A DNA stretch of 64,000 nucleotides from NCBI RefSeq assembly GCF_012927205.1, contig NZ_JABBGC010000002.1, positions 620,001 through 684,000 of the forward strand, read 5' to 3'. The stretch is from Chitinophaga fulva. Lineage in GTDB: Bacteria > Bacteroidota > Bacteroidia > Chitinophagales > Chitinophagaceae. A model generated the notes under the pieces. The model was not told the origin of the DNA. It worked only from the letters and a program-made list of their open reading frames with translations, and searched no databases. Within the stretch, counting starts at the first letter, position 1; each line of letters starts with the position of its first letter. This document shows, piece after piece, positions 25,263 through 32,804 of the stretch. Both the position numbers and the translations under genes were made by a program.

Positions 25263-25940
25263 ATGAAACCAAGATTAGTGGTGCTGACCGGAGCTGGCAT
25301 CAGTGCAGAAAGTGGACTCCGGACTTTCCGTGACAGCGATGGCTTATGGGAAGGTTATGATGTATACGAAGTCGCCTCCCCCAAAGGCTGGCAGAGTAAC
25401 CCCGCGCTGGTGCTGGACTTCTACAACAGCCGTCGCCGTGACGTGAAAAATGCGCAACCCAATGCGGCCCATACCGGACTGGCGCAACTGGAGGCGAAAT
25501 ACGATGTAAGGGTGATCACACAGAATATCGATGACCTGCATGAGCGCGGAGGCTCTTCCCGTGTGCTGCACCTGCATGGCGAGATCTTCAAAATGCGCAG
25601 TGTGAAAAATGAAGAAATGATCTTCGACATACAGGAAGATATCCGCCTGGGCGACCTCGCCGAAGATGGCGGCCAGCTGCGCCCGCACATCGTTTGGTTT
25701 GGAGAAGCAGTGCCTATGATAGAGCAGGCCGTACGGGAAGTGATGTGGGCTGATATTTTCGTGGTGATCGGCACCTCTTTGCAGGTATATCCTGCCGCCA
25801 GCCTGCTGAACTACATCAGGCCGGAAGCCGCTGTGTACCTGATCGATAAAAAGCTGCCTGCTGTGGAAGGATACGATAACGTCATCAGTATCGAAAAACC
25901 GGCTACGGCCGGCGTAGCAGAGCTGCTCACGCTTTTGTAA
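25263..25940 (+). CDS. NAD-dependent protein deacylase (sirtuin) lacking zinc cysteines
   Basis: Sirtuin of 225 residues removing acyl groups from lysines with NAD. The NAD-binding GAGISAESGLRTFR is at 10-23, TQNIDDLH at 86-93 and the catalytic H105 in LHLHGE. RPHIVWFGE is at 140-148 and VIGTSLQVYPAAS at 168-180. A YxxR motif (Y54, R57) matches that used by SIRT5 and CobB to bind succinyl or malonyl groups. The two CxxC pairs of the zinc ribbon are absent; the segment 108-138 has no cysteine, and neither does the whole protein. The ATG at 25263 is set by the domain start. Confidence 0.93.
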   Translation: MKPRLVVLTGAGISAESGLRTFRDSDGLWEGYDVYEVASPKGWQSNPALVLDFYNSRRRDVKNAQPNAAHTGLAQLEAKYDVRVITQNIDDLHERGGSSRVLHLHGEIFKMRSVKNEEMIFDIQEDIRLGDLAEDGGQLRPHIVWFGEAVPMIEQAVREVMWADIFVVIGTSLQVYPAASLLNYIRPEAAVYLIDKKLPAVEGYDNVISIEKPATAGVAELLTLL

Positions 25941-25948
25941 AAAATAAA

Positions 25949-25973
25949 AGCTCCCCGTCTTTGTCGGGGAGCT
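25949..25973 (+). terminator. terminator hairpin after the sirtuin gene
   Basis: AGCTCCCCG stem with a seven-base loop and its exact complement, 8 bp after the stop. The T-run is poor, so strength is uncertain; it also lies 52 bp beyond the convergent gene's stop. Confidence 0.6.
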
Positions 25974-26025
25974 CTCACTAGTCCTTTCTTCTCCGTTAGT
26001 GTTTATCACAGGATAACCATATCGT

Positions 26026-27354
26026 CTACTCAAAACTTTCTTCAAAACGGATATCAAATTCTTCCAGCTCTTTTAAAACCGGGTTATATATTTCCGGCAT
26101 CACGGGGATGCACAGGCCGGTGAGGGTTATTTTCTCCTGTAGCAGCAGTTTGGCGAGGATGCCCAGTGGCAGGCCTACTGTTTTGGCCATGGCTGTGCGT
26201 ACATTGTCTTCACCCTGCGTGATCATGTAGCTGTGCATGCGCGTGGCCATGTTGCGGCGCTCGAATTCTATTTCATGCATCATCACGATCATGTCCTTGT
26301 CAGACGCTTCCATCTTCAGTTTGTCTTCCACAAGGTGTTGCAGGATTTCTGCGTCTGTTTTTTCGCCGAGATTAATCAGGTCGCCATTCAGCAGACCGAG
26401 AAATTTCAGCTGACGGATCACTTTTGATTTGCTGCTTACGCTGAGGAATTTGGCCATCACTTCTTCATGGCCTGCTTGTTTGTCGGCCCCTTCGATATGC
26501 CTTGTGGCCCAGTCGAAGCAGGTGAGATGGTCTGTCTGTATTTTCCCGTTTTCGCCGGTGAGGCCCAGTTTGATCAGGGCGTTCCAGCCTTCGCAGAAAT
26601 CCGGGAAGCGCAGTGTGGCGCGCATGAAGGTGGCTATATTTTCCAGGTTATAGGATGCCATGTACCCGAGGGAATCGCGGTTGGGATAGTACGCGAGTTT
26701 TCCCAGTCCGGGCACCTGGATGGTTTTGTTATGATCAAAGAGTTGTTCGTACGCCACTTCGCGGGTTTTGCCTTTTTCGCGGTAGATGGCGCCGGAAGCC
26801 CCGGCCATCACTACGTTGCGGGCATTCCAGGAGATTTTGTACTGCCATGGATTGTCCAGGCTTTCGGGGGAGATGAGGCCGCCGCAGTAGGACTTGAACG
26901 AAAATATCTGTCCGCCTTTTTTCTCAATAGAGTGAATGAGTTTCATGGCAGACATATGGTCAATGCCCGGATCGAGGCCCATTTCGTACATGAACAGGAG
27001 CCCGGCTTTTTCAATGTCTTTTTCGAGTTTACGTACTTCAGGGTCGATATAGGAAGCGGTGAGGAGGTTTTTATGGAACTGGAGGCAGTCTTTTGCCACG
27101 GTGATATGCAGGTGGGGAGGGAGCAGGGAGATGACAAGGTCTGTTTCCTGTACCAGCTGCTGCCGGGCCGCCTGGTCTTTTATATCGATGGCGGCCGGTG
27201 TGGCATAGTAAGACTTGCCGGTTTTGGATTTGATCAGCATCAGGTCATGGTCCACCACCGTGATATGCCATTTTTGTCTAGGTGCATTGGCCAGCAGATA
27301 GTCGATCAGGCTGGTCGCCGATTTTCCGGCCCCAAACAACAGAATATTCTTCAT
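26026..27354 (-). CDS. saccharopine dehydrogenase-like oxidoreductase
   Basis: NAD(P)-dependent enzyme of 442 residues of the saccharopine dehydrogenase/reductase family (LYS9-like). The Rossmann opening ILLFGAGKSATSLIDYLL has the glycine motif. It continues with DLVISLLPPHLHITVAKDCL, a YIDPEVRKLEK loop, MYEMGLDPGIDHMSAMKLI and the FKSYCGGLISPE segment typical of the substrate domain. This suggests a role in lysine breakdown through saccharopine; related enzymes act in carboxynorspermidine synthesis. It is monocistronic and convergent with the sirtuin gene. Confidence 0.88.
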   Translation of the reverse strand: MKNILLFGAGKSATSLIDYLLANAPRQKWHITVVDHDLMLIKSKTGKSYYATPAAIDIKDQAARQQLVQETDLVISLLPPHLHITVAKDCLQFHKNLLTASYIDPEVRKLEKDIEKAGLLFMYEMGLDPGIDHMSAMKLIHSIEKKGGQIFSFKSYCGGLISPESLDNPWQYKISWNARNVVMAGASGAIYREKGKTREVAYEQLFDHNKTIQVPGLGKLAYYPNRDSLGYMASYNLENIATFMRATLRFPDFCEGWNALIKLGLTGENGKIQTDHLTCFDWATRHIEGADKQAGHEEVMAKFLSVSSKSKVIRQLKFLGLLNGDLINLGEKTDAEILQHLVEDKLKMEASDKDMIVMMHEIEFERRNMATRMHSYMITQGEDNVRTAMAKTVGLPLGILAKLLLQEKITLTGLCIPVMPEIYNPVLKELEEFDIRFEESFE

Positions 27355-27722
27355 AGTCTCGTTAAGAAAAGGTTAAGAATCAGGGGAATAACAGCATTTT
27401 TGATGTTAATGTTTGAACTGACAGTAAATTTCGGTGCATATCCCGCCCGAAAGCTAACCTCGGGTGATTCGATCTATTGATTATCAGTCTATTAAAAACA
27501 AATACTTTGCCAATATTTAATTTTCGATATATTTCCCTATTTATACATATTTTAGATAAAGTAAAATTAAACCATTACACATACTAACGCAGAAAAGTAA
27601 AAAATGGTTGTTGGTTATGGAAAAAATCAGTCATATATCGATTGCGCTATATAATTGATTAACACTATGATGTTTTTATTCACATTTCTTCGATTTTAGG
27701 CCATAATAAGGGCCGAAATGGC
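27355..27722. other. AT-rich intergenic stretch with no recognised gene
   Basis: The gap between the saccharopine-dehydrogenase-like gene and gyrA holds no plausible ORF, RNA or repeat. It should contain both divergent promoters; only the gyrA -7 element at its right end is clear. Confidence 0.6.
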
Positions 27723-27730
27723 TATATTTG
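27723..27730 (+). promoter_or_regulatory. -7 promoter element for gyrA
   Basis: TATATTTG, an exact TAnnTTTG match, giving a leader of about 42 bases before the ATG. Confidence 0.5.
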
Positions 27731-27775
27731 CCCTTATCTGTTTTCAGCAGAAAAAACTGTAAATCAACACACAAA

Positions 27776-30364
27776 ATGACAGAGCACACGGAAAATCCGC
27801 AGGAAGGGAGAATTGTCCAGATTAATATCGAGGAACAAATGAAGACGGCCTACATCGATTACTCGATGTCTGTAATCGTGGGTCGTGCCTTGCCAGATGT
27901 GAGAGATGGTTTAAAGCCTGTACACCGCCGCGTTTTATTTGGAATGAACGAGTTGGGCAACCACAGCAACAAGCCTTACAAGAAGTCAGCGCGTGTTGTG
28001 GGTGAGGTAATGGGTAAGTATCACCCACACGGTGACGCCTCTATCTACGACACCATTGTACGTTTGGCCCAGCCCTGGAGCATGCGCTATCCCATGGTGG
28101 ACGGCCAGGGTAACTTCGGTTCCGTAGACGGTGACATGCCCGCTGCGATGCGTTACACCGAGATCCGTCTTCAACGCATTGCGGAAGCCATGCTGGAAGA
28201 CATCGAAAAAGAAACGGTAGATTTTACCAACAACTTCGACGACACCCTGGAAGAACCCACGGTGTTGCCTACCCGCATTCCGAACCTGCTGGTCAACGGC
28301 GCTTCCGGTATCGCGGTAGGGATGGCCACCAACATTATGCCCCATAACCTCGCAGAGGTAGTGGACGGCGCCGTGGCTTATATCGACAACCGGGAAATCA
28401 CCATCGAAGAACTGATCAAACACGTGAAGGCCCCTGACTTCCCGACAGGTGGCACTATATATGGTTTTGAAGGCGTAAAACAAGGCTTCGAGACCGGAAG
28501 GGGCAGAGTAGTGGTAAGAGGTAAAATCACCGCGGAAACGGCTAAAAACGGCCGCGAAAGACTGGTGATCTATGAACTGCCTTACCAGATCAACAAAGCC
28601 GTCCTGCACCAGAAAATTGCACAGCTGGTAAACGACAAGATCATTGAAGGCATCACCGACGTACGTGACGAGAGTGACCGCGAAGGGATGCGCCTTGTAA
28701 TCGATCTGAAGAAGGAGGCTATCTCCAATGTGATCATCAACCAGCTCTATAAATATTCCGAGCTCCAGACGTCCTACGGTATCAACAACGTAGCCCTGGT
28801 GAAAGGCCGTCCGCGTATCCTCAACCTGAAAGATATGCTGGCGGAGTTCATCGACTTCCGTCACGAAGTGGTGGTAAAAAGGACCCGTTTCGACCTCCGC
28901 AAAGCGGAAGAGAAAGCGCACATCCTCGCCGGCTACCTGATCGCACTGGACCACCTGGACCAAGTGATCGCCCTGATCCGCGCTTCCAATACACCGGATG
29001 TGGCCAGGGAAGGGCTGATGAGCCAGTTCGGCCTCTCCGAAATACAGTCCAAAGCCATCCTGGAACTGCGTCTGCAACGTCTGACCGGCATGGAACGCGA
29101 TAAGATCCGCGCGGAATATGACGAGGTGATGAAACTCATCGCCTGGTTGAAAGACATTCTCAATGACGAAGGTCTCCGTATGAAGATCATCAAGGATGAA
29201 CTGGAAGAGGTGAAAAAGAAATTCGGTGACGAACGTAAAACTGAAATCCAGTACCTCGCCAGCGAAATGAGAATTGAAGACATCATCGCGGAAGAAGACG
29301 TGGTGATCACCATTTCCCACCTGGGTTATATCAAACGTACCTCTGCCTACGACTACCGTCAGCAGAAACGCGGCGGCCGTGGCGCTATCGGCGGCAGGAC
29401 CCGCGACGAGGACTACATCGAACACCTGTTCGTGGCCTCCACGCACCATACCATGCTGTTCTTTACAGAAAAAGGACGCTGCTACTGGCTGAAAGTATAC
29501 GAAATACCGGAAGGCGAGAAGAGCGGTAAAGGACGTGCCATCCAGAACATGATCCAGCTGCCGGGCGATGATAAGATCCGTGCGATCATCGATATCAAAG
29601 ACCTGGGCGACAAAGATTATATCAACAATCACTATATCGTTCTCTGTACCAAAAAAGGTATCATCAAAAAGACACTGCTGGAAGAATTCTCCCGTCCGCG
29701 CCAGAATGGTGTGAACGCTATCACCATCAACGAAGGAGACGAGCTGCTGGAAGCCAAACTGACCACCGGCGACAGCCAGATCATGATGGCCATCCAGAGC
29801 GGCCGCGCTATCCGCTTCCCGGAAAATACCGTGCGTGACACCGGTCGCGGTGCTATCGGCGTAAGAGGTATTGAAGTGGACAGCGAGAAAGATGAGGTAG
29901 TTGGTATGATTTGTGTAAACAAAGACGACGACTCAAGAACGATATTAGTGGTGTCTGAAAAAGGTTTCGGTAAACGGACCAACATTGAGGAATACCGTAT
30001 CACCAACAGAGGTGGTAAAGGGGTGAAAACCATCAATATCACGGAGAAAACCGGTAACCTGATCGCCATCCTGGACGTGACAGAGAAACACGACCTGATG
30101 ATCACCTGTAAATCCGGCATCACCATCCGTATGGCGGTGGCCGATATCCGCGAGGCAGGACGTGCCACACAAGGTGTGCGCCTGATCCGCCTGGACGACG
30201 CTGATGAAATTGCAGCAGTGGCCCGCCTCGACGAGCAGGAAGAAGAAACCGCAGATGTACTGGAAGGAGAAGAAAGCACTGTAGCCAACGACAGCACTTC
30301 CGACACAGACACTGACACTGAACAGGATACTGTAGCGGAAGAGCCTGAAACTCCGCAGGAATAG
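27776..30364 (+). CDS. gyrA: DNA gyrase subunit A
   Basis: Type II topoisomerase subunit of 862 residues that cuts and rejoins DNA during supercoiling. The active-site tyrosine is Y127 in AAMRYTEIRL. The quinolone-determining region reads KYHPHGDASIYDTIV at 81-95; the residue matching E. coli Ser83 is alanine (A88), while the Asp87 equivalent (D92) is kept. The GyrA box QKRGGRG is present, marking gyrase rather than topoisomerase IV, and six blade repeats form the C-terminal domain. It ends in a long acidic tail. The ATG at 27776 gives the usual N terminus. Confidence 0.97.
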   Translation: MTEHTENPQEGRIVQINIEEQMKTAYIDYSMSVIVGRALPDVRDGLKPVHRRVLFGMNELGNHSNKPYKKSARVVGEVMGKYHPHGDASIYDTIVRLAQPWSMRYPMVDGQGNFGSVDGDMPAAMRYTEIRLQRIAEAMLEDIEKETVDFTNNFDDTLEEPTVLPTRIPNLLVNGASGIAVGMATNIMPHNLAEVVDGAVAYIDNREITIEELIKHVKAPDFPTGGTIYGFEGVKQGFETGRGRVVVRGKITAETAKNGRERLVIYELPYQINKAVLHQKIAQLVNDKIIEGITDVRDESDREGMRLVIDLKKEAISNVIINQLYKYSELQTSYGINNVALVKGRPRILNLKDMLAEFIDFRHEVVVKRTRFDLRKAEEKAHILAGYLIALDHLDQVIALIRASNTPDVAREGLMSQFGLSEIQSKAILELRLQRLTGMERDKIRAEYDEVMKLIAWLKDILNDEGLRMKIIKDELEEVKKKFGDERKTEIQYLASEMRIEDIIAEEDVVITISHLGYIKRTSAYDYRQQKRGGRGAIGGRTRDEDYIEHLFVASTHHTMLFFTEKGRCYWLKVYEIPEGEKSGKGRAIQNMIQLPGDDKIRAIIDIKDLGDKDYINNHYIVLCTKKGIIKKTLLEEFSRPRQNGVNAITINEGDELLEAKLTTGDSQIMMAIQSGRAIRFPENTVRDTGRGAIGVRGIEVDSEKDEVVGMICVNKDDDSRTILVVSEKGFGKRTNIEEYRITNRGGKGVKTINITEKTGNLIAILDVTEKHDLMITCKSGITIRMAVADIREAGRATQGVRLIRLDDADEIAAVARLDEQEEETADVLEGEESTVANDSTSDTDTDTEQDTVAEEPETPQE

Positions 30365-30398
30365 TATTCGTAGCAAACTGAAAATTTAACCCGCTTAT

Positions 30399-30432
30399 GG
30401 CAGGAGATGCCCCTCAAAAGGTGTCTCCTGCC
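30399..30432 (+). promoter_or_regulatory. stem-loop downstream of gyrA
   Basis: GGCAGGAGA pairs with TCTCCTGCC around an inner stem, 34 bp past the gyrA stop, but no T-run follows (an A-run does). It may be a weak terminator or mRNA-stabilising hairpin. Confidence 0.4.
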
Positions 30433-30542
30433 TACCTGATAAAAAAAGTACAGCCGGCTTTAGTGGTAACGATGGGTCCGATTGTATTGGATTATTGGGA
30501 GCACCATACTCTTATTGTAATCAGCAACTAAAAACTAGAGAC

Positions 30543-31796
30543 ATGAAAAAATTATTGGTATCTCTTCTCTTTTGTACGGCCGGCGTATCGGTGATGGCCC
30601 AAAGAGCAAAAGTAAGCAGCGCAGATGAGAACCTGAAGAAACAAGATCTGGAGAAAGCCAAGGCAGATATCGATGCAGCGTTACAGAACGACAAGACCAA
30701 AAACGATGCAAAGACCTGGCTGGTAAACGGCAAAATCCTCGAAGCCATGGGCACCAAACAAAAAAGCGCTGGTCTTGCCCTCGAAGCCTATACCTCTTTC
30801 AAAAAAGCACTGGAAATTGATCCTAAAATGAAAGAAGCCATCCTGGAGATGAGCGGACCAATGTTCAACGTGTACGCTACTGTAGCCAACGCCGGTTACG
30901 GTTTCCTGAACGAACAGAAATGGGATTCCTCTCTGGTGGATTTCAAACATGCCTTCGAAATCGCTGAATACTATAACAGCAAAAACCTGGGCACCACGAT
31001 CCCTACCGATACCGCACTGACTTTCTACACCGGTTACGCTGCTAACCAGGCTAACAAGAAAGATGATGCGCTCACCTTCCTGAAAAAAGCCGCTGACCTG
31101 CAGTTCAAAGGCGAACCCGCACTGTACGTAGTACTGGGCCAGCTGTATGAAGAAAAAGGCGACCAGGCTAGCTGGCTCAAAACCATCGAACAAGGTAAAG
31201 CTTTATTCCCTAAGGATAAACGCTTCAATGATATGGAAATGGCTTTCTACAGCAAAACCGGTAAAACCAACGAGTTACTGTCCATGCTGGAAAAGAAAAT
31301 GGCCGACAATCCTAAAGACGAAGCCGCTGTACTGGACTACGCTATCCGCGTAGACAACCTCGCTAATCCCCGCGACGAAAAAGGTAACGACGCTCCCAAA
31401 CCAGCTAACTACGAAGAGCTGATCGGTAAAGCTGAAGGCGCCTATAAAAAAGTACTGGAACTGAATGCTAACGACGCCACTGCTAACTTCCAGCTGGGCG
31501 CGCTGTATTTCAACAAAGCAGTTGTATACAACAAACAACTGAATGAACTGGACAGCAAACAACAGACTTCCCCTAAAGCAAAAGAACTGCAAGGTAAAGT
31601 AGAAGGCCTTATGAACCAGGCATTGCCTTTCTTCGAGAAAGCTGACGCCGCGTTCACTGCTAAAGCCGCCAACCTCGATGCCGGTGACAAACAGACCTAC
31701 GAAAGCTGCCTGTATGCCCTGCAGAAAATCTACGCTATCAAAAACCAGAACGCGAAAGTAGAAGAAGTGAAAAAGAAACTGGACGCGCTGAAATAG
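30543..31796 (+). CDS. exported tetratricopeptide repeat protein
   Basis: Exported protein of 417 residues. The signal peptide is MKKLLVSLLFCTAGVSVMAQ. The mature part has TPR-like helices: ENLKKQDLEKAKADIDAALQ, KTWLVNGKILEAMG, AYTSFKKALEIDPKMKEA, YTGYAANQANKKDDALTFLK, LYVVLGQLYEEKGDQASWLK and ATANFQLGALYFNKAVVYNK. It has no catalytic motif and likely serves as a periplasmic scaffold (inference). The ATG at 30543 is fixed by the signal peptide. It is followed by a strong terminator. Confidence 0.9.
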   Translation: MKKLLVSLLFCTAGVSVMAQRAKVSSADENLKKQDLEKAKADIDAALQNDKTKNDAKTWLVNGKILEAMGTKQKSAGLALEAYTSFKKALEIDPKMKEAILEMSGPMFNVYATVANAGYGFLNEQKWDSSLVDFKHAFEIAEYYNSKNLGTTIPTDTALTFYTGYAANQANKKDDALTFLKKAADLQFKGEPALYVVLGQLYEEKGDQASWLKTIEQGKALFPKDKRFNDMEMAFYSKTGKTNELLSMLEKKMADNPKDEAAVLDYAIRVDNLANPRDEKGNDAPKPANYEELIGKAEGAYKKVLELNANDATANFQLGALYFNKAVVYNKQLNELDSKQQTSPKAKELQGKVEGLMNQALPFFEKADAAFTAKAANLDAGDKQTYESCLYALQKIYAIKNQNAKVEEVKKKLDALK

Positions 31797-31822
31797 TAAA
31801 TAGCATATACATTATAATTGAG

Positions 31823-31855
31823 AAAAGATCCGCCGGTAACGGTGGATCTTTTTTT
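31823..31855 (+). terminator. terminator after the TPR gene
   Basis: AAAGATCC-CCG stem with a GTAA loop and a following run of seven T, 27 bp after the stop. Confidence 0.9.
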
Positions 31856-32057
31856 GTATTGATGAAAGAGAAGATAGTACCAGTTTATAACGGATCAGAT
31901 ACACCGCTGAGAGAAGGATAAGTGAAGGATAGGTAAAGGATACCAAAACGAGAATAAAACGATACCCTGGCAAGAAACTGTAGATCAATTAGATATAAAC
32001 ATCTGAAAATAGATGATATGACCCTTAGCTGATGGTATTTTCATCACCTTCGATATT

Positions 32058-32260
32058 CCCAGGGCTGAAGCCCTGGGCTACGTTGTGCTTCAGGTCTCAT
32101 TTACATCAAAATCCATTAATATATAAACAATTCCAGCATTAGCCCCAATATTGTAGTCCAGCCTTTAGCTTTAGGCTAATAGATTCATTTGCGGTAAATG
32201 ACAGGGCTCTTGACCAGAAAGAAATTGAATAACATCGTAGCCCAGGGCTTTAGCCCTGGG
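32058..32260. repeat. composite inverted-repeat element, copy B
   Basis: Capped by CCCAGGGCTGAAGCCCTGGG at 32058-32077 and CCCAGGGCTTTAGCCCTGGG at 32241-32260. The right inner arm GAAAGAAATTGAATAACATC is identical to that of copy A; the left arm is degraded. Its core is longer than in copies A and C and has an extra short dyad, AGCCTTTAGCTTTAGGCT. It lies in the 649-bp gene-free stretch 31797-32445. Confidence 0.85.
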
Positions 32261-32265
32261 TTTCG

Positions 32266-32376
32266 CGTGAATCCCATATTAAACCGTGAATCCCATATTA
32301 AACCGTGAACCCCATATTAACGCGTGAACCCCATATTAAACCGTGAATCCCATAATTAAACAATATGAATCCCATA
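32266..32376. repeat. 19-bp tandem repeat (minisatellite), about 5.5 units
   Basis: Units of consensus CGTGAATCCCATATTAAAC start at 32266, 32285, 32304, 32323 and 32342, followed by a partial unit ending near 32376. Units 1 and 2 are identical and units 3 to 5 differ by one to three bases. It starts 5 bp after the right palindrome of copy B. Head-to-tail repeats without spacers rule out CRISPR. Confidence 0.9.
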
Positions 32377-32384
32377 GATATCAA

Positions 32385-32420
32385 AAAGAATAGCTCCGGG
32401 GCTACCCGGAGCTATTCTTT
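32385..32420 (-). terminator. terminator of the small Ala/Lys-rich gene
   Basis: Perfect 16-bp stem (AAAGAATAGCTCCGGG and its complement) with a four-base loop, followed by a T-rich run on the minus strand. It lies 25 bp past the stop of the leftward gene at 32446. Confidence 0.85.
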
Positions 32421-32445
32421 AACTCAAACGCTGTATGATGGTGAA

Positions 32446-32649
32446 TTAAGCAGCTTTTTTTGCAGCAGGCTTAGCTTCAGCTTTTTTGTGATCGTGATGA
32501 GCTTTCTTAGTTGTGTCAGCAGCTGGTTTAGCTTCTGCTTTAGCTTCAGTTTTAGCTTTTTCTTTTTTAGCAGGTTTAGCAGCAGGAGCCTGTGCGAAAG
32601 AAGCAGCAGAAATGCTCAGTACCAGTGCAGCAGCGATAACTTTTTTCAT
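32446..32649 (-). CDS. small exported Ala/Lys-rich protein
   Basis: Protein of 67 residues with a good signal peptide (MKKVIAAALVLSISAASFAQA). The mature 46 residues are almost only Ala, Lys, Pro, Glu, Asp and Thr with two short histidine clusters (KKAHHDHKK). This is a low-complexity basic polypeptide without a known domain. Signal peptide, own terminator and 155 bp of upstream gap support a real gene. It may coat DNA, polyanions or the cell surface; that is a guess. Confidence 0.75.
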   Translation of the reverse strand: MKKVIAAALVLSISAASFAQAPAAKPAKKEKAKTEAKAEAKPAADTTKKAHHDHKKAEAKPAAKKAA

Positions 32650-32804
32650 GATGATTGTCTTTTTAAATGATTAATGATGTTTTGTTCAGTATTGTGATGT
32701 AAAAATAATGCCGGTAACGACGCAAGGAGAGGAGGTTTCGGTGAACTGGTTATTACTGTCGTTGAAAAAGGAAAAATGAACGGTCGTATCGGGGGATGAC
32801 CGGG

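Noticed and set aside
26467..27480. Long frame antisense to the saccharopine-dehydrogenase-like gene
   Set aside because: Shadow of the opposite strand; the minus-strand protein has a clear Rossmann fold.
27986..29632. 548-codon open frame antisense to gyrA
   Set aside because: It is the mirror of gyrA's codon bias; its translation is low-complexity in style with no domain, and gyrA is certain.
32266..32376. Possible CRISPR array
   Set aside because: Units are contiguous 19-mers without spacers, and no cas genes are present.
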